This document shows positions 25,443-33,064 of a stretch of 64,000 nucleotides of DNA, in pieces. The notes below the pieces were generated by a model, which saw only the letters and a list, made by a program, of their open reading frames with translations, was not told the origin of the DNA and ran no database searches. The position numbers and the translations under genes are program-made. Numbering within the stretch: position 1 is the stretch's first letter; the number at the start of each line of letters is the position of its first letter. This DNA is from Actinomadura oligospora ATCC 43269. Lineage in GTDB: Bacteria; Actinomycetota; Actinomycetes; Streptosporangiales; Streptosporangiaceae. The stretch spans positions 636,072 to 700,071 of the forward strand of contig NZ_KI912411.1 of assembly GCF_000518265.1 (NCBI RefSeq), read 5' to 3'.

Positions 25443-25450
25443 CTCCGATT

Positions 25451-25477
25451 CCGGCCGCCGCGTCAAGCGGCGGCCGG
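25451..25477. terminator. Hairpin terminator
   Basis: A perfect 11-bp GC stem (25451-25461 with 25467-25477) and a 5-nt loop directly after the stop of the gene ending at 25484. Confidence 0.8.
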
Positions 25478-25483
25478 GGCGGC

Positions 25484-26683
25484 TCAGATGTTGACCGCGG
25501 CCGTCTCGCCGACGTGCGCGTCGCGCATGACGAGCTTGAGGCCGGTGAGCCGGGCCTTGACGACGCCGTCCGCCGAGAGGAGCGCCGAGTCGGCGCCCAC
25601 CAGGGACAGCTCGGTACCGGTCGCCTCGAGGTCGGACAGCTTGCCCGTGACGTGCACGGCGTTCGCCGCGTACAGGGTCGCCTCCGGCGCGACCAGCTCG
25701 AACTCGCCGTCGATGTGCAGGTCGGACGGGAAGCGGAGGCGGCTGAGGCTGTCCTCGGTGCCCTCACCGAGGGTGCCGCCGGACGGCCGCGGCCAGCTCG
25801 CCCGCAGCATGACCCGGCCACCGAGCAGGTTGCTCTGCCCGGACATCGCGACCCGCGCCATCTGCGCGAGCACGCCCTGGCCGTCGTGCTTCTCGGGGCC
25901 GAACAGCAGGATCTCGGTGCCCGCGGCCTTGCGGTAGTCGCCCGCGAGGTCGACGGTCTCGGTCCGGCCGTCCACCTCGATCTGGACCGAGCCCTCCATG
26001 GAGACCTGCATGATCAGGGACGGGTCGACCAGCATGGACATGCACGGTCCGGCGCTCTCGGCGAAGAACACCGTCGGGGTGATGCCGACCGGCTCGTTGT
26101 CGTCGTTGGCCGGGTACCACGCCTCGGGGAGGGTGGTGCCGCGCACCACGTTCGGCGCCTGCACGACGTCGAACGGGCCGTCGCCGCGCGGGGAGCCCAG
26201 GTAGGGGCCGGTGAGCGGCTTCTTGTACGGCGGGATGCCGTCGACCACGCCGTAGATGTCGATGACGTTGCGGTGCGCCAGCCGCAGTGTGCTGGTCTCG
26301 AGGATGCCGAAGCGGCGGATGTAGAACTCGGCCGGGAAGTTCTTGCCCGGCACGATCTGCCGCACGTGGCCGGTGTTGGGCAGGAACGGGTTGGACAGGA
26401 CCTGGATACGGTCGTCCAGCTCGTAGCTGTAGCCCTTGATGCCGACCTCGGGCGCGCTGATGAGCTCGAGCTCGAGCTCGGCGTGGCCCTTCTCGTCGAC
26501 CCGGTGTTCGAAGCCCGGCATGGGCCACTTGTTCAGCTGCACGAACCCCGAGAGGTTGATGGTCTCCCGGCGGCCCGCGTAGTAGTCGTCCCCGAACACG
26601 ACCGTGGCCGCCGCGAGAATGTGCGGCCGGATCGGCTTGGGCTCGAGATTGAGGGACTCGTACGTCTCACGGAGAGAACTCAA
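25484..26683 (-). CDS. Conserved protein of unknown function
   Basis: I do not recognise this 399-residue protein with certainty. It is soluble, has no signal peptide, and is rich in beta-strand-forming sequence. Recognisable features are a YYAGRRETINLSGFV segment, a repeated acidic ELELELISAPE stretch, and a C-terminal third (from about residue 310) made of short ALYAANAVHV / ALLSADGVVKARL repeats suggesting a beta-helix or jelly-roll. Codon use is normal. The TTG start has GGAGG 8 bases upstream; a GTG 9 bases further up is possible. Operator G lies 74 bases upstream and a terminator follows, so it is transcribed alone. Confidence 0.75.
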   Translation of the reverse strand: MSSLRETYESLNLEPKPIRPHILAAATVVFGDDYYAGRRETINLSGFVQLNKWPMPGFEHRVDEKGHAELELELISAPEVGIKGYSYELDDRIQVLSNPFLPNTGHVRQIVPGKNFPAEFYIRRFGILETSTLRLAHRNVIDIYGVVDGIPPYKKPLTGPYLGSPRGDGPFDVVQAPNVVRGTTLPEAWYPANDDNEPVGITPTVFFAESAGPCMSMLVDPSLIMQVSMEGSVQIEVDGRTETVDLAGDYRKAAGTEILLFGPEKHDGQGVLAQMARVAMSGQSNLLGGRVMLRASWPRPSGGTLGEGTEDSLSRLRFPSDLHIDGEFELVAPEATLYAANAVHVTGKLSDLEATGTELSLVGADSALLSADGVVKARLTGLKLVMRDAHVGETAAVNI

Positions 26684-26756
26684 GCCAGACACCTCCAGCG
26701 TCTGATGAGATCGTCGTGCGGGGCCTCGGTCGCGCGAGCCCGAAGACCCTGATGAC

Positions 26757-26780
26757 GTCACTATAACTTTTTATAGTGAC
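26757..26780. promoter_or_regulatory. Shared cluster operator, site G (perfect palindrome)
   Basis: Core TCACTA-N10-TAGTGA within a perfect inverted repeat whose 10-base arms (26757-26766 and 26771-26780) flank CTTT. This is the best-formed member of the operator family and lies upstream of the 399-residue protein and just behind the stop of the small ORF at 26784. Confidence 0.8.
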
Positions 26781-26783
26781 CGG

Positions 26784-26960
26784 TCAACCCTCACGCGGAC
26801 CGCCCGAACCCGGACGACGCCGCACCGGCACCGCGGGGCGACGTCCTCCCAACTCTCCGGCAAGATGGACCCGCACCTCACGCCCCTCCGCCACACCACC
26901 CAGATCTCCCAGCTCAGCTGGGTCAACCACCTCAACCATGGGGTGTTTCTCCAGAGCCAT
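26784..26960 (-). CDS. Candidate small peptide, 58 residues
   Basis: A short ORF with a good ribosome site (AAAGGGG, 5 bases before the ATG). The N-terminal half is acidic and leader-like (MALEKHPMVEVVDPAELGD...), the C-terminal half is basic and rich in Gly, Pro and Arg. It sits between operators G and H and runs in the same direction as the gene after it. GC at third codon positions is only about 57%, well below neighbours, which argues against a long-standing gene. Two overlapping frames (a Trp-rich minus-strand ORF 26771-27028 and a plus-strand ORF 26865-27059) have higher third-position GC. It could be a precursor peptide or nothing at all. Confidence 0.3.
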   Translation of the reverse strand: MALEKHPMVEVVDPAELGDLGGVAEGREVRVHLAGELGGRRPAVPVRRRPGSGGPREG

Positions 26961-27040
26961 ACGACCCCTTTCCGGACCGGCCGGATCACCCACGCCCGGT
27001 GGGCGCCGACCCGCCGTCCTCTGCACACCGCCTCAGCGAA

Positions 27041-27062
27041 TCACTTGAAAAACAGATAGTAA
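27041..27062. promoter_or_regulatory. Shared cluster operator, site H
   Basis: TCACTT-N10-TAGTAA with an A-rich spacer, between the candidate small ORF (minus, 81 bases away) and the SRPBCC gene (plus, 292 bases away). Confidence 0.7.
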
Positions 27063-27113
27063 CTCTGGCTCTGAGGGAGTGCGCAAGACGTTCCGGGGCG
27101 TCGGCGCGCGACC

Positions 27114-27142
27114 TTGACAGCCCTTGCCGTGCATGGAAGATT
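27114..27142 (+). promoter_or_regulatory. Candidate sigma-70-type promoter
   Basis: TTGACA, exactly 17 bases, then AAGATT. A perfect -35 box with a weak -10, upstream of the SRPBCC gene and separate from operator H. Confidence 0.45.
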
Positions 27143-27353
27143 ACAGAGAGTGAGTGCTTTCGCGGTGCTCGCGCACGCGCGAATCGGGCCCGGCCCGCTC
27201 GCGGGCCGACGCCCGGCGCCGGCCGTTCCGCGCCGCCCCGGCCCGCCGCCGGAGACCGGCGCCCGGCCCGCCGCACCACCGCGACCTCCGGTCGCGCGGG
27301 CCGGACGCGCTTCCATCTCGACGCCAAGGATCGACGCCAAGGAGCAGCAGCAC

Positions 27354-27887
27354 ATGACCGACGACGGCACCATCCAGCGCGACGGCGACCGGGCCCTGTT
27401 CACCTACGAACGGCGCCTGGACCATCCGGTCGCGGAGGTCTGGCGCGTCATCACCACGCCGTCCGAGATCGCCCAGTGGATGGGCGTGGAGGTCGAGAAG
27501 TACGACCTGCGCCCCGACGGGAAGATCGTGATGGTCCACATGGGCGCCCAGCGGGTCGAGGACCGGGTCGTCAAGGTGGAGCCGCCGCACCGGCTGGAGC
27601 ACACCTACTTCAACGAGATGAACCCGAGCGCGGTGGTCATCTGGAAGGTGGACGAGGCCGGCGGCGGCTCGACGATCACCCTCACCCACACCATGGACCT
27701 CGGCGAGGTCAGGGCCGCCGCCCAGGGGCAGGACATCGACCCGGTCATGGTCCTGGCGCGCAACGGCGCGGGCTGGCACCACCTGCTCGACATGATCGGG
27801 CTGCGGCTGCGCGGCGAGGAGATCCCGGAGTGGACCGAGGAGGACCGCAAGGCCCTCCAGAAGCACTACGCCGAGCTGGTCCCCTGA
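27354..27887 (+). CDS. SRPBCC (AHSA1/START-like) domain protein
   Basis: A 177-residue protein with the AHSA1 pattern: FTYERRLDHPVAEVWRVITTPSEIAQWMG at the N-terminus, then RVVKVEPPHRLEHTYF and a C-terminal amphipathic helix (MVLARNGAGWHHLLDMIGLRLRG). The fold has a deep hydrophobic pocket, used for ligand binding or cyclisation. The ATG has AAGGAG nearby. A long leader carries operator H and a separate promoter. Last gene that can be tied to the shared operator. Confidence 0.83.
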   Translation: MTDDGTIQRDGDRALFTYERRLDHPVAEVWRVITTPSEIAQWMGVEVEKYDLRPDGKIVMVHMGAQRVEDRVVKVEPPHRLEHTYFNEMNPSAVVIWKVDEAGGGSTITLTHTMDLGEVRAAAQGQDIDPVMVLARNGAGWHHLLDMIGLRLRGEEIPEWTEEDRKALQKHYAELVP

Positions 27888-27900
27888 CCGACCGCTCCCC

Positions 27901-27935
27901 CGGTCGGCCGGCCGCTCGGGCGGCCCGGCCGACCG
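27901..27935. terminator. Hairpin terminator after the SRPBCC gene
   Basis: An 11-base arm (27901-27911) pairs perfectly with 27925-27935 around a 13-base GC-rich loop, 14 bases after the stop. Confidence 0.65.
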
Positions 27936-28017
27936 GGTCCGGCCAGCGCGAGACCCTTGACTTCCTGCTTCACGACAAGTGATTGACCCGTCATGGAGCG
28001 TCACTTAGGGTCGCGCC

Positions 28018-29061
28018 ATGGGCATACCTACCGAACCGATCGGCAGCATTCCCCGTCCCCCCGAACTCCTCGCCGCGATGGCCTCGGGCGGCGACGCCAC
28101 CGCCGCACAGGAGAAGGCCGTCGCCGACACCATCTCGCGCCTGGAGCAGGCCGGCTCGCCGGTGGTCACCGACGGTGAGCAGGCCAAACCGAGCTTCGCG
28201 ACCTACCCGATCGCCGGGCTCGCGGCCCTGGCCCCCGACGGCGTCGTCATCCCGTTCGCGGACGGGCACACCCGGCAGCTGCCGCGGCTGACGGCCGGTC
28301 CGTTCCGGTACCAGCAGCACGCGGTCGACTACCTGCGGGCCGCGAAGCGCCATGCGACCCGGCCCGTCAAGCAGGCCGTCATCGCCCCGTCCGCGCTCAG
28401 CCTGCTCTACCCGGCCGACGGCATCCCCGGCTACCCCCGTGAGCAGTTCCTGGACGACCTGGTCGACGAGGCCGAGGCCGACATCCGCGGGTGCCTCGAC
28501 GCGGGCGCGCACGTCGTCCAGCTCGACTTCACCGAGGGGCGCCTGTCCCTCAAGCTCGATCCCAGCGGGGGCGTGCTGGACGACTTCGTCGCGCTCAACA
28601 ACCGCGTCCTGGAGCGCTTCGACTCCGGGGAACGCGCCCGGATCGGCGTGCACACCTGCCCGGGCGGCGACCAGGACTCCACGCACAGCCTTGACGTCGA
28701 CTACGCCGGGCTGCTGCCCAGGCTGTTCCGGCTCAGGGCCGGGAACTTCTCCGTGCAGATGGCCAGCGAGGCCGACCCGGACCGGGCGCTGAGCGTCATC
28801 GCCGACCATCTGCCCCCCGACGCGCGCGTCTTCGTCGGGGTGACCGATCCGATCGACCCCGTGGTCGAGACCCCCGAGCAGGTGCGCGACCGGATCCTCG
28901 CAGCGGCCCGCCACCTGCCGGTGGACCGGCTGGGGACGTGCGACGACTGCGGGTTCTCCCCGTTCGCCGACGACACGTCCACCTCCCGGGAGACCGCGTT
29001 CGCCAAGGTCGCGGCGCGGGTCCAGGGCACCGCCCTGGCGTCGGAGGTCCTCGGGGCCTGA
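28018..29061 (+). CDS. Cobalamin-independent methionine synthase-like protein (MetE C-terminal domain)
   Basis: A 347-residue protein corresponding to only the catalytic barrel of MetE. IGSIPRPPELLAAM, VTDGEQAKPSF, IGVHTCPGGD (zinc His and Cys) and LGTCDDCGFSP (zinc Cys) are visible. Stand-alone forms include archaeal-type methionine synthases, epoxyalkane:CoM transferases and enzymes acting on small thiols. It may re-methylate homocysteine produced by the adjacent methylation-rich cluster. Two TCACTT half-sites of the shared operator lie just upstream but no full palindrome. Confidence 0.83.
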   Translation: MGIPTEPIGSIPRPPELLAAMASGGDATAAQEKAVADTISRLEQAGSPVVTDGEQAKPSFATYPIAGLAALAPDGVVIPFADGHTRQLPRLTAGPFRYQQHAVDYLRAAKRHATRPVKQAVIAPSALSLLYPADGIPGYPREQFLDDLVDEAEADIRGCLDAGAHVVQLDFTEGRLSLKLDPSGGVLDDFVALNNRVLERFDSGERARIGVHTCPGGDQDSTHSLDVDYAGLLPRLFRLRAGNFSVQMASEADPDRALSVIADHLPPDARVFVGVTDPIDPVVETPEQVRDRILAAARHLPVDRLGTCDDCGFSPFADDTSTSRETAFAKVAARVQGTALASEVLGA

Positions 29062-29077
29062 GCCTCGGGCCGGTCGC

Positions 29078-29638
29078 TCAGCCCTCCTGGTCCGGCTGCG
29101 CGAAGAGGTGCATGTAGCCGAGGTTGACGATCGGCTCGGCCATCGCGGCGTAGGCGGCCGGATCGGTGGGGGTGAGGGCGCCCAGGCCGTCCACGTACCG
29201 GTTGAACATGCAGAACGCGGCGGCGATGAGCACGGTGTCATGGATCTCGAGGTCGGTGGCGCCGTGTTCGCGCGCCGCATCGATCTGCTTGGGCTCGACG
29301 TGGCTTCCGCCGCGCCACACCGACCCGGCGATCGCGAGCAGCGCCTTGAGCTTGTCGGACACCGGCGCGGTGGCCGGGTCGCGGCGCGTCCGCTCGACGA
29401 CGTCGGCGCCGCCGTCCAGCTGGGCGGCGGCGAAGGCCGAGTGGGAGGACGCGCAGAACGTGCACTCGTTGAGCCCGGACACGTAGGCGCCGATCAGTTC
29501 GCGTTCGCCGCGTTCGAGGGTTCCCGGCCCTCGCAGCAGCACCTCCGCGAGTTCGCTCATCGGGCGCGCGGTCTCGGGGCGGTACTGGAACAGTCCGACG
29601 ATCCCGGGCAGGTCATTGTCCAGATGAATGTGCGGCAT
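29078..29638 (-). CDS. AhpD-like / carboxymuconolactone decarboxylase family protein
   Basis: A 186-residue all-helical protein with the CxxC...H redox motif ECTFCASSHS (about residue 57) typical of AhpD-type peroxidase partners. FELVERGERELIGAYVSGLN-like helices precede it. Possible alkylhydroperoxidase activity. Three bases from the stop-to-start junction with the racemase gene, so probably the last gene of a GNAT-racemase-AhpD operon. Confidence 0.82.
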   Translation of the reverse strand: MPHIHLDNDLPGIVGLFQYRPETARPMSELAEVLLRGPGTLERGERELIGAYVSGLNECTFCASSHSAFAAAQLDGGADVVERTRRDPATAPVSDKLKALLAIAGSVWRGGSHVEPKQIDAAREHGATDLEIHDTVLIAAAFCMFNRYVDGLGALTPTDPAAYAAMAEPIVNLGYMHLFAQPDQEG

Positions 29639-29641
29639 GCC

Positions 29642-30745
29642 TCAGATACTGATCCACTCCGACGCCGTGGTGAAGGCCCGTAGCCGATCCTGGTCGGGTT
29701 CGGTGCCGATACCGGGCCCGGTGGGTACGGTCAGGTGCCCGTCGTCCAGGACGAACGGCTCGGTGACGTCCTCGGCGAAGTAGCGGCGGGACGCGGAGGT
29801 GTCGCCGGGCAGCGTGAACCCGGGCAGGGCGGCGAGCGCGACGTTGGCGGCGCGGCCGATGCCGGTCTCCAGCATCCCGCCGCACCAGACCGCGACGCCG
29901 TGCGCGCGGCACAGGTCGTGGATGCGCTTGGCCTCCAGGTAGCCGCCGACGCGTCCGGGCTTGATGTTGACGATGGACGCGGCCCCGAGGGTGATCGCGG
30001 CGGCGGCGTGCGCGGCGGACTCGATCGACTCGTCCAGGCAGACGGGGGTGCGCAGGCGGCGGGCGAGCTCGGCGTGCTGCACCATGTCGTCGTCGGCGAG
30101 CGGCTGCTCGATCAGCAGCAGGTCGAACGCGTCGAGCTTCGCCAGGTGCGGGGCGTCGGCGAGGGTGTAGGCGGCGTTGGCGTCCACCTGGAGCAGCAGG
30201 TCGTCGCCGAACCGCTCGCGGACGGCCCGCACCGGCGCGACGTCCCGGCCCGGCTCGATCTTCAGCTTGATCCGGACGTAGCCCTCGGCGAGGTAGCCCG
30301 CGACGGCGTCGAGCAGCTCGGGGATCGAGTCCATGATCCCGACCGACACCCCGCACGGCACCCGGCCGCGGGACGCGCCCAGGTAGCGGGCCAGGGGCTG
30401 GCCGGACTCGCGGAGCTGCGCGTCCAGGACGGCGGTCTGGAGCGCGGCCTTCGCCATCCGGTGCCCCTTGAACGGCTCCAGCGCCCGCTCGACCGCGTAG
30501 GCGTCCACGTCATCCTGGGGAAGGGCGGGGATCAGGAAGCGGCGCAGCACGTCGGCGGCGCCGTCGGCGTACTCGGAGCTGTAGAGCGGCAGGTCCATCG
30601 CGACGCACTCGCCCCAGCCCTCGGCCTCGCCCGTGACGACGCGGACGAGCAGGACGTCGCGGGCGGTCTCGGTGCCGAAGGACGTGCGGAACGGCGCGAC
30701 CAGCGGCATCGCGATCCGGCGCAGCTCGATCCCGTTGATCTTCAT
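29642..30745 (-). CDS. N-succinylamino acid racemase / o-succinylbenzoate synthase, enolase superfamily
   Basis: A 367-residue muconate-lactonising-subgroup enolase. The catalytic KxK is RIKLKIEPG (about residue 160), with metal ligands in LLQVDANAAY, LLIEQPLADDD and CLDESIES, and the second catalytic Lys in VNIKPGRVGG. Sequence alone does not separate OSBS from NSAR activity. It is followed by a GNAT gene and no menaquinone genes are near, which favours N-succinylamino acid racemase as in the known D-to-L amino acid conversion pathway. Confidence 0.85.
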   Translation of the reverse strand: MKINGIELRRIAMPLVAPFRTSFGTETARDVLLVRVVTGEAEGWGECVAMDLPLYSSEYADGAADVLRRFLIPALPQDDVDAYAVERALEPFKGHRMAKAALQTAVLDAQLRESGQPLARYLGASRGRVPCGVSVGIMDSIPELLDAVAGYLAEGYVRIKLKIEPGRDVAPVRAVRERFGDDLLLQVDANAAYTLADAPHLAKLDAFDLLLIEQPLADDDMVQHAELARRLRTPVCLDESIESAAHAAAAITLGAASIVNIKPGRVGGYLEAKRIHDLCRAHGVAVWCGGMLETGIGRAANVALAALPGFTLPGDTSASRRYFAEDVTEPFVLDDGHLTVPTGPGIGTEPDQDRLRAFTTASEWISI

Positions 30746-30755
30746 CGGCGGCTCC

Positions 30756-31589
30756 TCACGGACGGCCCGCCTCCACGGCGGACGACGGCTCTGCGGCTGG
30801 ACGGAGGGTCTCGGCGCGGTCGACGACGTAGGCCGTGCGGTCGTGGAAGCCGGTGACGCGGGCGCCGTCCGCGAGCAGGCCGCCCAGCACCTCGCGGACG
30901 GCCATCCGCCAGGCGCGCGCGGCGTCCGGGTCGGTGCGGCGCAGCGTCTCGATGTCGGCGGGCAACTCGATCAGGACTCTGCGGGCGCCCGTGTCCATGG
31001 TCTCGGGGCGGCCGTCGCGGTCGCGGAGGGCGTACTCGGCGGGACGGCCCGGATCGCCCAGCCGGGTTTCGGTCTCGTTGATGTCCCAGGCGGCCAGGAC
31101 GCGGTCGCTCTCGTCGCCGCTGTTGATCGCGTCGCCCATCGCGCCGTAGAAGGACGGCAGGTACTCGACCGGCCGCGCGCCGAGTTTGACCAGGTTGAAG
31201 TAGGCGTTGCGACGGACGAGCGGGTCGAAGGTCCAGGTGATGCGGGACAGGCCGCGGGCACGGGCCCAGTCGCGCTGGTGCAGCTTGAGGGCCAGGCCGA
31301 CGCCGCGTCCCGCGCCGGACACGCCGGTGAGGTGCGAGTGCAGGGACGTGCCGATGGGCGTGGCGAAGAACGCGACGGACGCGCCGACGAGCCGTCCGTC
31401 CTGATAGGCGCCTGCGACGTAGTTGCCCGCGTGCGACAGGGCCCGCATCATCTCCGCCGAGACCGGGTCGCCGTCGGCGTCGACGCCCCAGATCTCCTCG
31501 ACCAGGCGCACCACGGCGTCGAACTCGGCCAGCTCGCGCAGTTCGCGCACCACCGGCCCGGCCCGGTGTCCCTCGTGATCAACCGGCAC
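30756..31589 (-). CDS. GNAT-family N-acyltransferase, probable amino-acid N-succinyltransferase
   Basis: A 277-residue protein. The acyl-CoA-binding loop HLTGVSGAGRGVGLALKLHQRDWARARGL (from about residue 85) is the GNAT A motif; WTFDPLVRRNAYFNLVKLGARPVEYLPSFYG is highly characteristic of this subfamily. Ten bases separate it from the racemase gene. In characterised species the pair succinylates D-amino acids, racemises them and later deacylates to the L-form. The deacylase is not seen here. Confidence 0.83.
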   Translation of the reverse strand: MPVDHEGHRAGPVVRELRELAEFDAVVRLVEEIWGVDADGDPVSAEMMRALSHAGNYVAGAYQDGRLVGASVAFFATPIGTSLHSHLTGVSGAGRGVGLALKLHQRDWARARGLSRITWTFDPLVRRNAYFNLVKLGARPVEYLPSFYGAMGDAINSGDESDRVLAAWDINETETRLGDPGRPAEYALRDRDGRPETMDTGARRVLIELPADIETLRRTDPDAARAWRMAVREVLGGLLADGARVTGFHDRTAYVVDRAETLRPAAEPSSAVEAGRP

Positions 31590-31653
31590 GTCCGTCCTCC
31601 CAGGAAGCGATCACTCCGACGCTATGCCGCCGTCGCGGGTGTTCACGCCTGCA

Positions 31654-31672
31654 TGAGGACAAAACATCCTCA
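31654..31672. promoter_or_regulatory. Inverted repeat upstream of the GNAT-racemase operon
   Basis: TGAGGA-N7-TCCTCA, 65 bases before the GNAT start. It is different in sequence and spacing from the cluster operator. Possible regulator site. Confidence 0.45.
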
Positions 31673-31685
31673 AAGTCTGCGGGTG

Positions 31686-32915
31686 TCAGGTGAGGACGCA
31701 GCGGATCGGAAGGCGCTTCAGGCCGCCGACGAACGTGGTGGCGACGCCGACCGGCTCCCCGGCGAGGCCGATGTCCCGGATCCGGGGCAGCAGTTCCTCG
31801 AAGAACGCCCGGATCTCGATGCGGGCGAGGGCGGCCCCGAGGCAGTAGTGGACGCCGGACCCGAACCCCAGGTGCCGGTTGGGGTCGCGTCCGACGTCGA
31901 AGAGGAACGGGTCGGTGAAGACCTCCTCGTCGCGGTTGGCGCTCGGGTAGGAGAGCAGGACGGCCTGTCCCGCGCGGACGGTCCTGCCGCGGAGTTCGAC
32001 GTCCTCGGCGGCGGTGCGCATGAAGCTCCTGACCGGCGAGACCCAGCGGACCATCTCCTCCACCGCGGACGGCATGAGGCCCGGGTCGGCCCGGAGACGT
32101 TCGAGCTGGTCAGGGTGCTGGATGAGCGCGAGCAGCCCGCCCGCGACGGTGGCGGACGTGGTGTCGTGCCCGGCCGTCGCGATGATCACGTAGTAGGACG
32201 CGGTCTCCAGGTCGCTCAGGGGCTCGCCGTCCACGCGGGCGTTGGCGATGGCCGAGGCGAGGTCGTCCGTCGGGTGCTCGCGCCGGGCCCGGGTGAGGTC
32301 GGCGAAGAACGCGAACAGGTCCCGCCGGACCGCGCGGCGCTGTTCCGCGCCGGTGCCGCGGCTGCGCTCGGCGTCGTCCGCGCCGAAGAGCTCGCGGGTG
32401 AGCGCGAGCATCCGGTCGTACTCGGACTCGGGCAGGCCCAGCAGCGAGAGGATGACCTGCAGCGGGAACCGGACGGCGACGTGCTCGACGACGTCGCACT
32501 CGCCGTCGAGGTCCGCCATCCGGTCGACATGGCGGCGGGCGAGTTCGCGGACGCGCGCTTCCAGGGCGCGCATGGCCCTGGGCTTGAACCAGCTGGCGCC
32601 GATCGCCCGGACGGCGCGGTGCTCCGGGCCGTCCATGTGCGCGATCGTGCGGGCGCCGCCGCCTCCGGCGCGCATCGCGTCGTACTCGGCGGTCCCGAGC
32701 ACCAGGCGCGGCGCGTTCCGGAAGACGGTGTCGCGGCGTTCGACCTCCAGGACGTCGGCGTGCCTGGTGACCGCCCAGAACGGCGCGTACCCGTCGGGTT
32801 CCACCCAGCGCACCGGGTCGTCGCGGCGGAGGATCCGGGCGGCGCTGTGAAATCGGGACTCGTCGGCGTGGGCGGCCGGGTCGGCGAGCGTCCGTCCTGC
32901 TTCGTCGGTGTCCAT
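31686..32915 (-). CDS. Cytochrome P450 (CYP142/CYP125-like layout)
   Basis: A 409-residue P450. Motifs: I-helix TAGHDTTSA, ExxR in VEEMVRWVSPV, heme loop FGSGVHYCLG with Cys at about 358. GPEHRAVRAIGASWFKPRAM and the RWVSPVRSFMRTA region resemble actinobacterial P450s that oxidise sterol side chains or terpenes. It is divergent from the next P450 gene with a 149-base gap in which I see no cluster operator. Confidence 0.9.
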   Translation of the reverse strand: MDTDEAGRTLADPAAHADESRFHSAARILRRDDPVRWVEPDGYAPFWAVTRHADVLEVERRDTVFRNAPRLVLGTAEYDAMRAGGGGARTIAHMDGPEHRAVRAIGASWFKPRAMRALEARVRELARRHVDRMADLDGECDVVEHVAVRFPLQVILSLLGLPESEYDRMLALTRELFGADDAERSRGTGAEQRRAVRRDLFAFFADLTRARREHPTDDLASAIANARVDGEPLSDLETASYYVIIATAGHDTTSATVAGGLLALIQHPDQLERLRADPGLMPSAVEEMVRWVSPVRSFMRTAAEDVELRGRTVRAGQAVLLSYPSANRDEEVFTDPFLFDVGRDPNRHLGFGSGVHYCLGAALARIEIRAFFEELLPRIRDIGLAGEPVGVATTFVGGLKRLPIRCVLT

Positions 32916-33064
32916 CGTCGTCTTCCCGTGGGGAGTCGCCGGGCGGTCGGCCGAAGCCTACGCTCCCCCTTGCGCACGGCCGGTCACGGACGGAGAGTGG
33001 GGACGGGCCGCGGCGCTGTGACGGCGGTCCGCCGCCGTCCTCCGGCCGATCTCTGGAGCGTCCG

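Larger units (their letters stand above)
26961..27353. other. Intergenic region with operator and promoter
   Basis: A 393-base stretch holding operator H (27041-27062) and a vegetative-type promoter (27114-27142). From 27150 it is a Pro/Arg-rich open frame in register with the SRPBCC gene, starting at a GTG; it lacks a good ribosome site and is taken here as untranslated leader. Confidence 0.5.

Noticed and set aside
27150..27353. N-terminal extension of the SRPBCC protein from an upstream GTG
   Set aside because: The added 68 residues are Pro/Arg-rich low complexity with no family counterpart and a poor ribosome site; the ATG at 27354 matches the family start.
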